This document shows, piece by piece, positions 46,693-56,888 of a stretch of 64,000 nt of DNA (positions within the stretch are counted from its first letter, which is position 1; each line of letters begins with the position of its first letter). This DNA comes from Bacteroidetes bacterium GWB2_32_14 (GTDB lineage Bacteria > Bacteroidota > Bacteroidia > Bacteroidales > UBA12077). The notes under the pieces were generated by a model. That model did no database searches. It was not told the origin of the DNA and saw nothing but the letters and a program-made list of their open reading frames with translations. The position numbers were made by a program, and so were the translations under genes. The stretch spans positions 1-64,000 of the forward strand of contig MENK01000008.1 of assembly GCA_001768235.1 (NCBI GenBank). Direction: 5' to 3'.

Positions 46693-49600
46693 ATGAAAAA
46701 ACTCTACTTCAAACTAATGCTATTCGTGTTAATGTTAGGGAATTTTCCAGTATTAGCACAGAACACTGTTCAGTTCGATGTTTCTTATGACCCACAACAG
46801 TGTGCCCCGGTACCAGTAATGTTGATTAATAATTCTATTATTGATACATATACCGGAACGGTATATTACAATTGGTATATGAATGGCGTATTGTTCTCAA
46901 CCGATCAATACCCGGCAACAACAGATTTCCAGGGAGGAAATTACGACATTCGCCTTGAAGTAACTGATAGCCTTGGATTTCTTGGCGATTATTATCAATT
47001 TATTTATATAAAAGGTTTTTCAGGTAAGTTTTATACATATCCCGAAGGAGAAGCTGCTCCCGGGCAACCAGTCCAATTCTACTCAAACGATATGTCTCAA
47101 CAATGGATTGTTTGGAAATTGCATACAGGAGAAACTTTAAAATATAACTATGCCCAATATATTTATAACGATATTGGTGTTTACCCTGTAAAAATGACCA
47201 TTTCAACAGAATGCGGAATTGATACAGTTACACAATGGATAAACATTACCAATTCAGCCGTTCCGGGAGCTGAAATTACGGTTTCAAATTACGAAGTATG
47301 TCCTAACGATGAGTTTATATTAACTGCCAGCGAAGCATTTCAACACGAATGGAATATTGGAGGGAATATATTAAATGGGAAAGAAATATATTATGCTTTT
47401 GGAGATATTGGAGTTCACCCGGTTATTTTAAAAAACACGAATGAATTTGGTAATTCATCTTTTGATACAGCATACATTAACGTGAGAAATGATATTTATG
47501 TATCTGCCGAATTCTCGCCATATTATGAAAATCAGCCATGCCCTAACAACGAGATAAAGTTCGAAGCATACTCTTCGGGAACATTCGAATGGGATTTTGG
47601 TGATGGTTCTGCTGGTTTTGGAAAACGTGTATATAATACTTATGTTGACACAGGAATGTATAATGTTACATTGTATGCAACAAATGGTTGTGGAACGCAA
47701 GCTGTATCATCTATGCCTGTTTACATTTACTATGATCAGTATTCAGGGGTTTCATATCCTGACTTTTACTTTGATAACATTGAAAATGGCTGGGTAGAGT
47801 CAATTAATGTTTGCCCTAACGATTTGGTTACTGTTGTTAATGAAACATACCAGGATGCCGGAACCACGTTGCACTGGCTTATTGATGGTGTAGAATATTA
47901 CCAGGATGAAGTATCAATCTATTTTCCTGCACCCGGGGTATATGAAATTCAATTAATTGCACAAAACAATTGTATGGCTTCTGATACTGCAACAAAATGG
48001 GTTTATGTTGACTCGTATTATATGCCTGAATCAAATCTCAGTGTAGCTCCGATAGCAATATGCCCGAATGAGAAAGTATATTTTTTCGACGAGCATTTAC
48101 AGTTTAATGAAAATGGAACAACTGTACTTAACTATTCAATCAATTTTGGTGATGGCCAAACACAATCCAATATTACCGGACTGGCAGATGATGTTATGGA
48201 AGTTCTTGCAGTACACACTTATGCTGATACCGGATTGTATAATTTCAGCTTTATTGCTACCAATAATTGCAATAACTCCGACACTTTGAAAGGACAAATA
48301 TTAGTTAACGATGATCCAAACAGAACCCCGTTTTATTATATTAATAACACAACTGCCGGGGATGAAATGGAGGGAGAATTTGAGAACTGGGGCGTAATCC
48401 CCGACAGGCAATATCAAACATTTTATATTAATGTAAATTTAACTAACTGGAACTATTGTGGATTAATGGATAGTTCAGTTTATGTATTTTTCTGGTATGG
48501 CCTTTTAGATATGAGCAATCCCGATTTAGGCCCTCCAAATGGCTATGTCGAACTCTCGGCCCCTGGAACTGCTGTTGCTTACGTTCCTTTCAATGTTGTT
48601 AAGCCCAGCGTTGGTTTGGCAGCAGTATGGTATTGCAATAAAGATTATTTTGACAAAGACCCCCAGGTTTATGCATTACCTATTGATACTGTTACATTAC
48701 TGCCTGTTCAATCGTATCCAACAGTTCCTGGTGGAATTGCAACAATACCAGATACAATTACCCTGGATGCAATACAATGGTATAATGAATCAATGTGTAC
48801 CTGCACTCCTCCAAGTGATAATATAAAAGGAACATGGAGTTATCAAACAGATGATGGTTATTACCATATATTAGATATTTATGATGCAGCAGAAGACTCA
48901 TTAAGGTATAGGGCATCTGCAGGACCTGACCCCTGGGATGGAAGAACAGATTATTCCTATGGAACTCTTAACTTATTAAATGATTCAACTATGCAATTAT
49001 ACCCCGAAGACTCTTCTTGCTTTGAGATTGGAGTATATAATTATAAAGTAATAAACAATGAACAGCTCTTATTTACTATTAATTATGATAATTGCATTGG
49101 CCGAGCAAATTACCTTACTGCAGATATTTTCGGGAAATATAATTACGATCAAACAAATAATCCTGATGATAAAACCGGATGTCCTGGTGATACTATTGGA
49201 TTTAAAGTAGTTGGTGGAATCTCGTACGAATGGCACATTCGGGGTACAGTAACAACTGAACCATTTACCTATTACGTTTACGATACAGCCGGTGTTTATG
49301 AAGAATATGTAGTTACTACAAATGCCTGTAACAGAACCGATACCATTTATACAAAAGTAGTTATTGGACTGGATAATGTTCCTGAGCCATACTGGTCAGT
49401 AAACAAATGGACAGCCAAACGATTTGAACCATTGCAGTTTTATGTTGAAAGTCATGGTGATTTTAATAATTATTCCTACCTGTGGGAGTTTGGCGATGGA
49501 ACCACATCAACAGAAATGAATCCCGAGCATTTTTACACAATGGAAGGTAACTACAAAGTAAAATTAACTGTAACAAATGGTTGTGGCAGTACATTCATGG

Positions 49601-52600
49601 AAAATTTTATCTGGGTTACCAAAGAAACATCGACCTGCGAAGCAAAATTTGTTTATTCTTTAACAGGTACAACAGTTAATTTCCAAAATTTATCTCTTGG
49701 AAATGTGTCATCATTCTTCTGGGAATTTGGTGATGGAAAAGTCTCTACAAAACCAAATCCTCAAAACATTTACCCCGAGGAAGGTATGTACACTGTTGTT
49801 TTAACAATATATGATTCAATTAACGATTGCAGCGACCAAATAGTTAAACAAATCATGGTTGGAACTATCGGATGTCTTGCAAATTTCAATTACACTGTAA
49901 ATAATATTACACGTACAGTAAGCTTTTATAATTTGTCATCAGGTGACATAAGTGAATATTACTGGGACTTTGGCGATGGCGATTATTCTTCTAACCAAAA
50001 CCCATTACATACATTTGCTTCCGATGGATATTACAGGGTTTGCCTCGTTACGTATGATGAAGGAACACAATGCATGTCAGAAATCTGCAAATACATAACT
50101 GTAGGTACTCCCGAAATACTTGCCGATTTTGATTATTATATCGATCCACAAAACGGTACTGTTTACTTTGCTGATATCTCATCAGGAACTATATCTGACT
50201 GGTATTGGGATTTTGGTGATGGAAACTGGGATGTAATACCGGAACCACAACATCAATATGCAGAATCAGGAGAATACGATGTTTGTCTCTCGGTATTTAA
50301 TAATAATACAGGTTCTTTTGCAAATATTTGTAAAACCATAATGGTAATTACGGATACTTCTTTAGTTTCAACAAAAGCCGGCTTCATGTATATGGTAAGT
50401 TCGGTAACTCCAAATAAGGTTGATTTTGTTGACCAATCTTCAGGAGATATTACCAATTGGTACTGGACATTTGGCGATGGAACATACCAGTCGGGAGAAA
50501 ATGTAAGCCATACCTATTCTGCACCCGGGTTATATAATGTTTGCCTTATTGTTTACGATTCTAATACAGGCGAACGCTCTGAAATATGTAAAATAATTCA
50601 GGTTGGCATTATTGACTGCAATATAAATGCTGATTTTACATATTACATTAACCCTACACTAAAACAAGTCTCATTCTCCGACAAAACAACCGGTATTGCC
50701 GATGAATGGTTCTGGGATTTTGGTGATGGCATGACTTCTGCCTCCAGAAATCCGGTTCATATATACAGCAACCCGGGATTTTATCTTGTAAGCTTAGCAG
50801 TACGTAATACCCTTAACGATTGTGTTGACTATTATGCCGACTTTATACAAGTTGGAGTAGCTGAATGTATTGCAGATTTTAACTTTACTGTAACTGATCC
50901 GGTTAATAATACTGTTAAATTTGCCGACAAATCTATAGGAGACATTGTAGATTATTTCTGGTACTTCGATGATGGAACATTCTCTACAGAAACTGAACCC
51001 GAACATACTTACGATTTCCCCGGTTTATATTTTGTGTCTTTAACAATTACTGATGCTACCGGCATGTGCTTTGATTTCAGGATGAAAGAAGTTCAGGTTG
51101 GTACTGTAAATTGTGATGCCACATTTACTGTTTTTGTGGATTCGTTAAATAATGATGCCTATTTTTCAAATAGCAGCATTGGTACAGCAACCGATTATTA
51201 CTGGATGTTTGGTGACGGACAATTTGACATTGGCCCAAATCCTATACACCATTACATTGCTCCTGGCTACTTTACTGTTAGTTTAAATACATTCAACAGT
51301 AACGATAATTGTATTGATTACTTTGAAAAAGTAATCCTCATTGGTAATTCAGAAAATGATGTAGAAGCCGATTTCTTCTATCAATCTGATTTTTCAACAG
51401 GCGATGTATATTTTTATAACGAATCCATGGGTGAAAACCTTTCATTTATATGGGATTTTGGTGATGGAACAACTTCTACAGAAGAAAATCCAACTCATAA
51501 TTATTCACAGGGAGGATATCAGTTTGTATGTTTAACTGCAACAAACCCGGTTACAGGTGCTGTAAAAACAAGTTGTAAATTGGTTCAAACATCTAACCAG
51601 TCAGAAAATAATTGCCTGGCTCAATTTAATTATGATATCAATGCCCAGGAAGTAACATTTATTAATAAATCGTATGGTGAGCCTGATGTATATGCATGGA
51701 ACTTTGGCGATGGGAATACATCAACTGAATCGGACCCGATTCACACATATAGCTCAGCAGATTTTTACCTGGTAGAACTTTATACCTATAACCAGACTAC
51801 CGGATGCGAAAGTTATGATTATGAGTATATTAACGTGGGAGTTGATAATGACAGTATTCAGGCAATATTTACCTACTATATAGATACAACAGGTAAAGGT
51901 AAACCTGGTGGCAAACCTGTTGATATTATTGGTGTAGGACATGGCGGGGGCTCAAAATTAAGCTGGAGCTACGGAGATAAAAAAGTTGAAACAGGGAAAG
52001 TAACATCTACAACGCTTCGTCCAACACATGTTTACGAAAATCCAGGTAAATATAATTGTTGTTTAACTATTGAGGACCCAGTAATTAATCAAAGTGATAC
52101 ATACTGCGATTACATTATGGTTCCTTACGAAACTGTAATCTCTGAATCAATATGCGAAGGTTCCGAATACGATTTCTTTGGAGATATGCTGTCTGTTGCT
52201 GGAGAATATATTGATACCACGAGCAGTGTTAATGGAGTTGACAGTATTATTTATTTAACACTAACCGTTAATCCTCAACCTGTAAAACCAACTGCAAGCT
52301 TAACAGGAACAACATTAACATCGAGCGCTGCCAGTGGTAACCAATGGTATTTTAATGGTACAGCAATTAATGGAGCAACAAATCAAACTTATACAGCAAC
52401 ACAAAGCGGTAATTATAGTGTAGTTGTTACTGATACAAATGGTTGTTCTTCTGAATCATCGGATGATGTTAATGTGGTTATTTCCGGAATAGAAGATGTG
52501 GAGTCATTCAGTATGAAAGTATTCCCGAATCCACTTCAGTCTCATACCCGTGTAGAGTATTATTTATCGGATACAAAGCAAATAAAAATTGCTTTATATG

Positions 52601-52761
52601 ATGTGGTAGGAAATCTGATTGAAACCATAATCAATACTTATAAGCCCGCAGGTAATCATTATATTATTTGGAAAAACCCGGGATTAGCAAATGGTATTTA
52701 TTATCTGGTTTTAACATCTGAAAGTGAAAAAATTACTACAAAATTAGTCATTCAGAAATAA
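46693..52761 (+). CDS. giant PKD-repeat surface protein, type IX secretion cargo
   Basis: The 2022-residue product starts with a signal peptide (about residues 1-22, ending VLAQ). At least twelve PKD domains are marked by W-x-F-G-D-G (WDFGDGSAG, WEFGDGTTST, WDFGDGMTSA, WNFGDGNTST). Residues about 545-820 hold a non-PKD insert, and about 1815-1935 a SICEGSEYDF-type domain and an Ig-like repeat (QWYFNGTAINGATNQTYTAT). The last 80 residues form a T9SS type A sorting domain (MKVFPNPLQSHTRVEYYLSD, then NGIYYLVLTSESEKITTKLV), so it is exported to the cell surface. It probably serves adhesion or a cell-surface matrix. No enzyme domain is visible. A terminator follows. Confidence 0.9.
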   Translation: MKKLYFKLMLFVLMLGNFPVLAQNTVQFDVSYDPQQCAPVPVMLINNSIIDTYTGTVYYNWYMNGVLFSTDQYPATTDFQGGNYDIRLEVTDSLGFLGDYYQFIYIKGFSGKFYTYPEGEAAPGQPVQFYSNDMSQQWIVWKLHTGETLKYNYAQYIYNDIGVYPVKMTISTECGIDTVTQWINITNSAVPGAEITVSNYEVCPNDEFILTASEAFQHEWNIGGNILNGKEIYYAFGDIGVHPVILKNTNEFGNSSFDTAYINVRNDIYVSAEFSPYYENQPCPNNEIKFEAYSSGTFEWDFGDGSAGFGKRVYNTYVDTGMYNVTLYATNGCGTQAVSSMPVYIYYDQYSGVSYPDFYFDNIENGWVESINVCPNDLVTVVNETYQDAGTTLHWLIDGVEYYQDEVSIYFPAPGVYEIQLIAQNNCMASDTATKWVYVDSYYMPESNLSVAPIAICPNEKVYFFDEHLQFNENGTTVLNYSINFGDGQTQSNITGLADDVMEVLAVHTYADTGLYNFSFIATNNCNNSDTLKGQILVNDDPNRTPFYYINNTTAGDEMEGEFENWGVIPDRQYQTFYINVNLTNWNYCGLMDSSVYVFFWYGLLDMSNPDLGPPNGYVELSAPGTAVAYVPFNVVKPSVGLAAVWYCNKDYFDKDPQVYALPIDTVTLLPVQSYPTVPGGIATIPDTITLDAIQWYNESMCTCTPPSDNIKGTWSYQTDDGYYHILDIYDAAEDSLRYRASAGPDPWDGRTDYSYGTLNLLNDSTMQLYPEDSSCFEIGVYNYKVINNEQLLFTINYDNCIGRANYLTADIFGKYNYDQTNNPDDKTGCPGDTIGFKVVGGISYEWHIRGTVTTEPFTYYVYDTAGVYEEYVVTTNACNRTDTIYTKVVIGLDNVPEPYWSVNKWTAKRFEPLQFYVESHGDFNNYSYLWEFGDGTTSTEMNPEHFYTMEGNYKVKLTVTNGCGSTFMENFIWVTKETSTCEAKFVYSLTGTTVNFQNLSLGNVSSFFWEFGDGKVSTKPNPQNIYPEEGMYTVVLTIYDSINDCSDQIVKQIMVGTIGCLANFNYTVNNITRTVSFYNLSSGDISEYYWDFGDGDYSSNQNPLHTFASDGYYRVCLVTYDEGTQCMSEICKYITVGTPEILADFDYYIDPQNGTVYFADISSGTISDWYWDFGDGNWDVIPEPQHQYAESGEYDVCLSVFNNNTGSFANICKTIMVITDTSLVSTKAGFMYMVSSVTPNKVDFVDQSSGDITNWYWTFGDGTYQSGENVSHTYSAPGLYNVCLIVYDSNTGERSEICKIIQVGIIDCNINADFTYYINPTLKQVSFSDKTTGIADEWFWDFGDGMTSASRNPVHIYSNPGFYLVSLAVRNTLNDCVDYYADFIQVGVAECIADFNFTVTDPVNNTVKFADKSIGDIVDYFWYFDDGTFSTETEPEHTYDFPGLYFVSLTITDATGMCFDFRMKEVQVGTVNCDATFTVFVDSLNNDAYFSNSSIGTATDYYWMFGDGQFDIGPNPIHHYIAPGYFTVSLNTFNSNDNCIDYFEKVILIGNSENDVEADFFYQSDFSTGDVYFYNESMGENLSFIWDFGDGTTSTEENPTHNYSQGGYQFVCLTATNPVTGAVKTSCKLVQTSNQSENNCLAQFNYDINAQEVTFINKSYGEPDVYAWNFGDGNTSTESDPIHTYSSADFYLVELYTYNQTTGCESYDYEYINVGVDNDSIQAIFTYYIDTTGKGKPGGKPVDIIGVGHGGGSKLSWSYGDKKVETGKVTSTTLRPTHVYENPGKYNCCLTIEDPVINQSDTYCDYIMVPYETVISESICEGSEYDFFGDMLSVAGEYIDTTSSVNGVDSIIYLTLTVNPQPVKPTASLTGTTLTSSAASGNQWYFNGTAINGATNQTYTATQSGNYSVVVTDTNGCSSESSDDVNVVISGIEDVESFSMKVFPNPLQSHTRVEYYLSDTKQIKIALYDVVGNLIETIINTYKPAGNHYIIWKNPGLANGIYYLVLTSESEKITTKLVIQK

Positions 52762-52780
52762 TCTCTTGAAATGGTTATTA

Positions 52781-52811
52781 GAGCCTTGAAGTTTTTCAAG
52801 GCTCTTTTTTT
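52781..52811 (+). terminator. rho-independent terminator
   Basis: GAGCCTTGAA and TTCAAGGCTC pair around GTTT, followed by seven T residues, after the PKD gene. Confidence 0.85.
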
Positions 52812-52872
52812 GCTGTTTTGATAAATCAATGAACATCTTTTGTATTTTTATATCATCAAAAGATACAAAGCC

Positions 52873-55086
52873 ATGAAAATATATCTCGATTATAATGCGA
52901 CAACACCTGTCGATAAAGAAGTAGCACAAGCAATGCAACCCTATTTAGCCGAATATTTTGGAAACCCTTCCAGCTCGCATAGTTTTGGAACTGAAACAAA
53001 AAAAGCTGTTGAAAATGCCCGTAAACAAGTTGCTTCATTAATTAATTGTAAATCAAACGAAATAATCTTTACAAGTGGTGGTTCTGAATCGAATAATTAT
53101 GCAATCAAGGGTTTTGCATTTGCAAATGAGTATAAAGGGAATCATATAATAACTTCTACAATTGAACACCCTGCAGTGTTTGAAGTATGCAAATATCTCG
53201 AAAAAAAGGGGTTTCAAATTTCGTATATCCCTGTTGATGAATTTGGTATAGTAGATTTAGAAAAACTTGAAACGGCCATTACTCCACAAACAATTCTTAT
53301 CTCCATAATGCACGCGAATAATGAAATAGGTACCATTCAACCTATTTCAGAAATTGCTGCAATTGCAAGAAAATACAATGTTGCATTTCATACCGATGCA
53401 GCCCAATCTGTTGGTAAATACCCTGTCGATGTTCAGCAAATGGGTGTTGACTTGCTTTCAGTTGCAGGCCATAAACTGTATGCCCCGAAAGGAATTGGGG
53501 CTTTATTTATTCGTGACGGATTAGTACTCGAAAAACTCATACATGGAGCCGATCACGAACAAAACAAACGCGCGGGAACAGAAAACGTACTCGAAATTGT
53601 AGGCCTTGGAAAAGCATGTGAAATCGCACAACGTGATTTAAATAAAAACCTGGGTCATTTAAAAAGGATACGTGATTTGCTTCATAATAAGCTACTCGAA
53701 AAACTACCCGACCTAAAGCTAAACGGGCATCCCGAGTTGCGCTTACCAAACACGCTGAATATAAGTTTTCCGGGAATCGAAGCCAACATTCTGTTGAACG
53801 AAATGGAGCTGAAAGGAATTGCTGCATCGGCAGGTGCTGCATGTCATACCGATTCGGTTGATGTTTCACCGGTATTAACTGCCATAAAACTAATGACTGA
53901 TTATGCCATGGGAACTATCCGCTTTTCTGTTGGGAAATATTCTACAGAGGAAGAAATTAACAGGGCTTCAGAAATAATTATTGATATTGTAACCAGGCTG
54001 AAGCCAAAAGAAAAAACTCAGATTCAAGAGTTCGTTGAGCTTACGAATGATTTTAAATTAACCAAATATACTCAGGGACTTGGTTGTGCCTGCAAATTAA
54101 GACCCCAGGAACTGGAGAAAATTTTAAAAGATTTGCCTGTATCAAACGATCCGAATATTTTAATCGATACTCAGAATTCGGATGATGCAGCCGTTTATAA
54201 GATTAACGAAACAACTGCATTAGTTCAAACTGTTGATTTCTTTACTCCTATTGTTGACGATCCTTATGATTTTGGTGCAATTGCCGCAGCAAATTCGTTA
54301 AGTGATATTTATGCTATGGGTGCCAAACCATTATTTGCACTGAACATTGTTGGTTTTCCTTCGAACCGTTTGCCCATGGAAGTTCTAAAACAAATTCTTA
54401 AAGGAGCCCACGATAAAGCCCGGGAAGCTGAAATTAGTATTTTGGGTGGCCATACCATTGATGATCCCGAACCCAAATATGGAATGGTGGTAAGCGGAGT
54501 TGTTCATCCCGATAAAATATGGGCTAACTCCGGGGCACTCGAAGGTGATGCCATTATCTTAACAAAACCAATAGGAACAGGTATTCTCACAACTGCTCTA
54601 AAACGCGGGTTAGTCGATCAAAAAACCAAAAGCATGGTAATACAATCTATGGCAGAACTAAATAAAAGTGCTGCCGGCATAATCGAAAAATACACTATTC
54701 ATGCCTGTACCGATGTAACCGGGTTTGGTTTAATTGGCCATTTAAGCGAAATTTCAATTGCAAGCAAAATGAATGTTGAATTGTTTGCAGACAAAGTGCC
54801 ATTTTTCAACGAAACCGTTAATTTTGCAACCGCTAATATTATTCCGGGCGGATCAACAAACAATTTAAGTTACTTCTCTAAACATGTTGTTTGGGATAAA
54901 AACATATCAAACATTATAAAAATCGTACTTTGTGATGCTCAAACTTCTGGAGGGTTATTGTTTACTATTCCTCTTAACGAAAAAGATGAAGTTATTTTAA
55001 AGCTTAGAAGTGCAGGTATTAGTTCGGCAATGCATATTGGCAATTGTTTACGAAAAGGAGAAGGAAAAATTTTTGTAAAAAGTTAA
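52873..55086 (+). CDS. cysteine desulfurase (NifS)-selenophosphate synthase (SelD) fusion
   Basis: I start at ATG 52873 (MKIYLDYNATTPVDKE); an upstream TTG would add eleven residues. The 737-residue protein has two complete enzymes. Residues about 1-380 are a NifS-type, PLP-dependent cysteine desulfurase with the PLP Lys201 in SVAGHKLYAPKG and the sulfur/selenium-carrying Cys324 in ASAGAACHTDS. Residues about 395-737 are SelD: the active site is GLGCACK (Cys405, Cys407, Lys408), then NSDDAAVYK, TVDFFTPIVDDPYDFGAIAA, LGGHTIDDPEP, TDVTGFGLIGHLSE and a DAQTSGGLL block. NifS-like enzymes can release selenium from selenocysteine, so the fusion should pass selenium straight to selenophosphate synthesis. 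No selA, selB, selU or tRNA-Sec is in the window. Confidence 0.93.
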   Translation: MKIYLDYNATTPVDKEVAQAMQPYLAEYFGNPSSSHSFGTETKKAVENARKQVASLINCKSNEIIFTSGGSESNNYAIKGFAFANEYKGNHIITSTIEHPAVFEVCKYLEKKGFQISYIPVDEFGIVDLEKLETAITPQTILISIMHANNEIGTIQPISEIAAIARKYNVAFHTDAAQSVGKYPVDVQQMGVDLLSVAGHKLYAPKGIGALFIRDGLVLEKLIHGADHEQNKRAGTENVLEIVGLGKACEIAQRDLNKNLGHLKRIRDLLHNKLLEKLPDLKLNGHPELRLPNTLNISFPGIEANILLNEMELKGIAASAGAACHTDSVDVSPVLTAIKLMTDYAMGTIRFSVGKYSTEEEINRASEIIIDIVTRLKPKEKTQIQEFVELTNDFKLTKYTQGLGCACKLRPQELEKILKDLPVSNDPNILIDTQNSDDAAVYKINETTALVQTVDFFTPIVDDPYDFGAIAAANSLSDIYAMGAKPLFALNIVGFPSNRLPMEVLKQILKGAHDKAREAEISILGGHTIDDPEPKYGMVVSGVVHPDKIWANSGALEGDAIILTKPIGTGILTTALKRGLVDQKTKSMVIQSMAELNKSAAGIIEKYTIHACTDVTGFGLIGHLSEISIASKMNVELFADKVPFFNETVNFATANIIPGGSTNNLSYFSKHVVWDKNISNIIKIVLCDAQTSGGLLFTIPLNEKDEVILKLRSAGISSAMHIGNCLRKGEGKIFVKS

Positions 55087-55165
55087 AAACAAAACAGAGT
55101 AAAAATCGTTTTAAATGAATTATTAATTGGTCATTTTAAAATTAAAAAATTACAACTTCAGAACC

Positions 55166-55654
55166 ATGAAATTAAAAATTGCTCTTATCCTTATATTATT
55201 TACTTGTTTAGCTTTAAATCTTACCGCGCAAAAAAAAATTCCTGAACTCAATACCGAAATAGTTAAATATGTTGAATCGGTTATGGGAACAAAAGTTGAA
55301 CGTGGCGAATGCTGGGATTTAGCAAATCAGGCATTATTAAAAGTTGATGCCGATTGGGACAGGGAATATAAATATGGCAATAAAATTGACCCTGAAAAAG
55401 ACAAGATATTCCCGGGAGATATTGTACAATTCGAAAAGATAAAAGTAAAATATGCCAAAGGAAATGCAACTTATACAGAAATCATGGAACATCATACAGC
55501 AATTGTTTATAAAGTAATTGATAAAGGTGTTTTTGAACTGGCACATCAGAACACTGAATTTTCGGGCAGAAAGGTAGGAATAAGTAAATTCGATATAAGT
55601 ACAGTCGTTCAGGGGAAAATGTTTTTTTACAGACCGACAAAAAACCTAAAATAA
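55166..55654 (+). CDS. secreted protein with a cysteine-protease-like fold
   Basis: I start at ATG 55166 ([21 protein letters not shown]), which gives a signal peptide; an upstream TTG would add thirteen residues. The 162-residue product has the pattern [13 protein letters not shown], then [24 protein letters not shown] and FELAHQNT. The order of Cys, a G-D-I-V strand and His suggests a papain-like (CHAP/NlpC-like) fold similar to the fungal BBC1/AIM3 domain. It could cut peptidoglycan or a peptide, or be inactive. Its stop codon overlaps the start of the SDR gene (TAATG), so the two are translationally linked. Confidence 0.65.
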   Translation: MKLKIALILILFTCLALNLTAQKKIPELNTEIVKYVESVMGTKVERGECWDLANQALLKVDADWDREYKYGNKIDPEKDKIFPGDIVQFEKIKVKYAKGNATYTEIMEHHTAIVYKVIDKGVFELAHQNTEFSGRKVGISKFDISTVVQGKMFFYRPTKNLK

Positions 55655-56418
55655 TGACCAATAGATGGAATTTAAATGATAAGAACGCGTTAATAACCGG
55701 CGGAACAAAAGGTATTGGTGAAGCTGTTGCCAAGGAGTTTATTGAGCTTGGGGCTGAAGTTCTTGTAGTTTCCAGGAACAAAGAAGATTTTGAAAAGCTA
55801 AAATCATCGCTTCAGAATCCGGCAAAACTCAGTTATTATTCTGCCGATGTTTCAACAACCATCGGAATTGAATCGCTTGCTGGCTTCGTTAATAAAAAAT
55901 GGAGTAAACTTGATATTCTGGTAAATAATGTTGGAACCAATATTCGTAAAAAAACTATCGAGTATTCATACAACGAATTCGATAAAATTATTCACACCAA
56001 CTTACGTTCTGCATTTGAATTAAGTAAATCGCTTTATCCGTTTCTCAAAAAGTCAGGGCAAGGCAACATAGTTAATATAAGTTCAGTTGCCGGAATTACG
56101 CATTTACGAACTGGTTCTATTTATGGAATGACCAAAGCAGCACTTATTCAGCTCACCAAGAATCTGGCCGGAGAATGGGCTGCAGATGGCATACGTGTAA
56201 ATGCCGTCGCACCCTGGTACATCAGAACACCTTTAGCAGAGACCGTTCTAAAAAACCCGGACTATTACAACGAAGTAATCTCGCGTACTCCCATGAAAAA
56301 AGTTGGAAATACTGAAGATGTAGCAGCAGCAGTAGCATTTTTATGTATGCCTTCGGCTGCATTTATTACAGGACAATGTATTGCTGTTGATGGCGGATTT
56401 ACTATTAACGGGTTTTAA
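55654..56418 (+). CDS. short-chain dehydrogenase/reductase
   Basis: The 254-residue cytoplasmic NAD(P)-dependent oxidoreductase has TGGTKGIG (residues 15-22) for cofactor binding, the NNVG motif (91-94), Ser143/144 and the catalytic Tyr157-x-x-x-Lys161 (SIYGMTKA). The C-terminal half ([26 protein letters not shown]) is classical. Its overall text resembles tropinone reductase-like SDRs, whose substrates vary. It is translationally linked to the Cys-protease-fold gene upstream, and its last 14 bp overlap the convergent TetR gene. Confidence 0.92.
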   Translation: MTNRWNLNDKNALITGGTKGIGEAVAKEFIELGAEVLVVSRNKEDFEKLKSSLQNPAKLSYYSADVSTTIGIESLAGFVNKKWSKLDILVNNVGTNIRKKTIEYSYNEFDKIIHTNLRSAFELSKSLYPFLKKSGQGNIVNISSVAGITHLRTGSIYGMTKAALIQLTKNLAGEWAADGIRVNAVAPWYIRTPLAETVLKNPDYYNEVISRTPMKKVGNTEDVAAAVAFLCMPSAAFITGQCIAVDGGFTINGF

Positions 56419-56812
56419 GAGATTTAAAACAAGGGGTTGTATCTATTATTAAATCAACAATGCTTAATTGATTACTTTTCTCAATAATTATTTTCTCAAT
56501 TAAATCTTCCCAATCAAGCAATGCATAGCAATTTAAGGTGGTAATAAACAATTTCCTGTTGTTTTTTAATTCGGTTGTTATAAACCAAACATATTTTGCC
56601 AAATCCTTTTTTTCAAAATTATTTTCCAGAATAAATTTAGCTATTTTATTGACTACTAGCTTATAAAGTTTCTCTTTCGACCTGAAATAATAATGAATAG
56701 CTGTTTTGCCCACTCCTGCTTTGGAAGAAATTTTCTGAATTGTTGCTCCATGATAAGCATATTCAAGAAAAACGTGTTGTGCTGCATCAAATATTCTTTC
56801 TTCAACTTTCAT
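56405..56812 (-). CDS. short TetR-family regulator
   Basis: The 135-residue protein has a normal TetR N-terminal DNA-binding domain: [20 protein letters not shown], then [20 protein letters not shown] and [12 protein letters not shown]. The ligand-binding part is much shorter than usual (TetR proteins have about 190-220 residues) and ends at the convergent SDR gene, with a 14-bp overlap of the two 3' ends. It may be truncated or a naturally short member. It sits at the downstream end of the RND-efflux gene run and could control it. Confidence 0.8.
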   Translation of the reverse strand: MKVEERIFDAAQHVFLEYAYHGATIQKISSKAGVGKTAIHYYFRSKEKLYKLVVNKIAKFILENNFEKKDLAKYVWFITTELKNNRKLFITTLNCYALLDWEDLIEKIIIEKSNQLSIVDLIIDTTPCFKSLKTR

Positions 56813-56888
56813 TTATATATACTTAAATTTATTTTTTTAATTAATCCGTAGTGGTTAAGATAAATTTCGTTAAACACTTAAAAAAGAA

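Noticed and set aside
47581-51800. Repeated DNA words (GGGATTTTGGTGATGG-like) resembling a repeat array.
   Set aside because: They code for the W-x-F-G-D-G strand of the PKD domains in one long gene and are spaced about 240-270 bases with diverged units, so they are not a CRISPR or a satellite.
53537-53869. A 110-codon open frame on the minus strand inside the NifS-SelD gene.
   Set aside because: The opposite strand is a convincing enzyme with conserved active-site residues, so the frame is a shadow.
52873-55086. The possibility that SelD carries selenocysteine (in-frame TGA).
   Set aside because: The active-site codons at Cys405 and Cys407 are TGT and TGC, so no recoding is needed.
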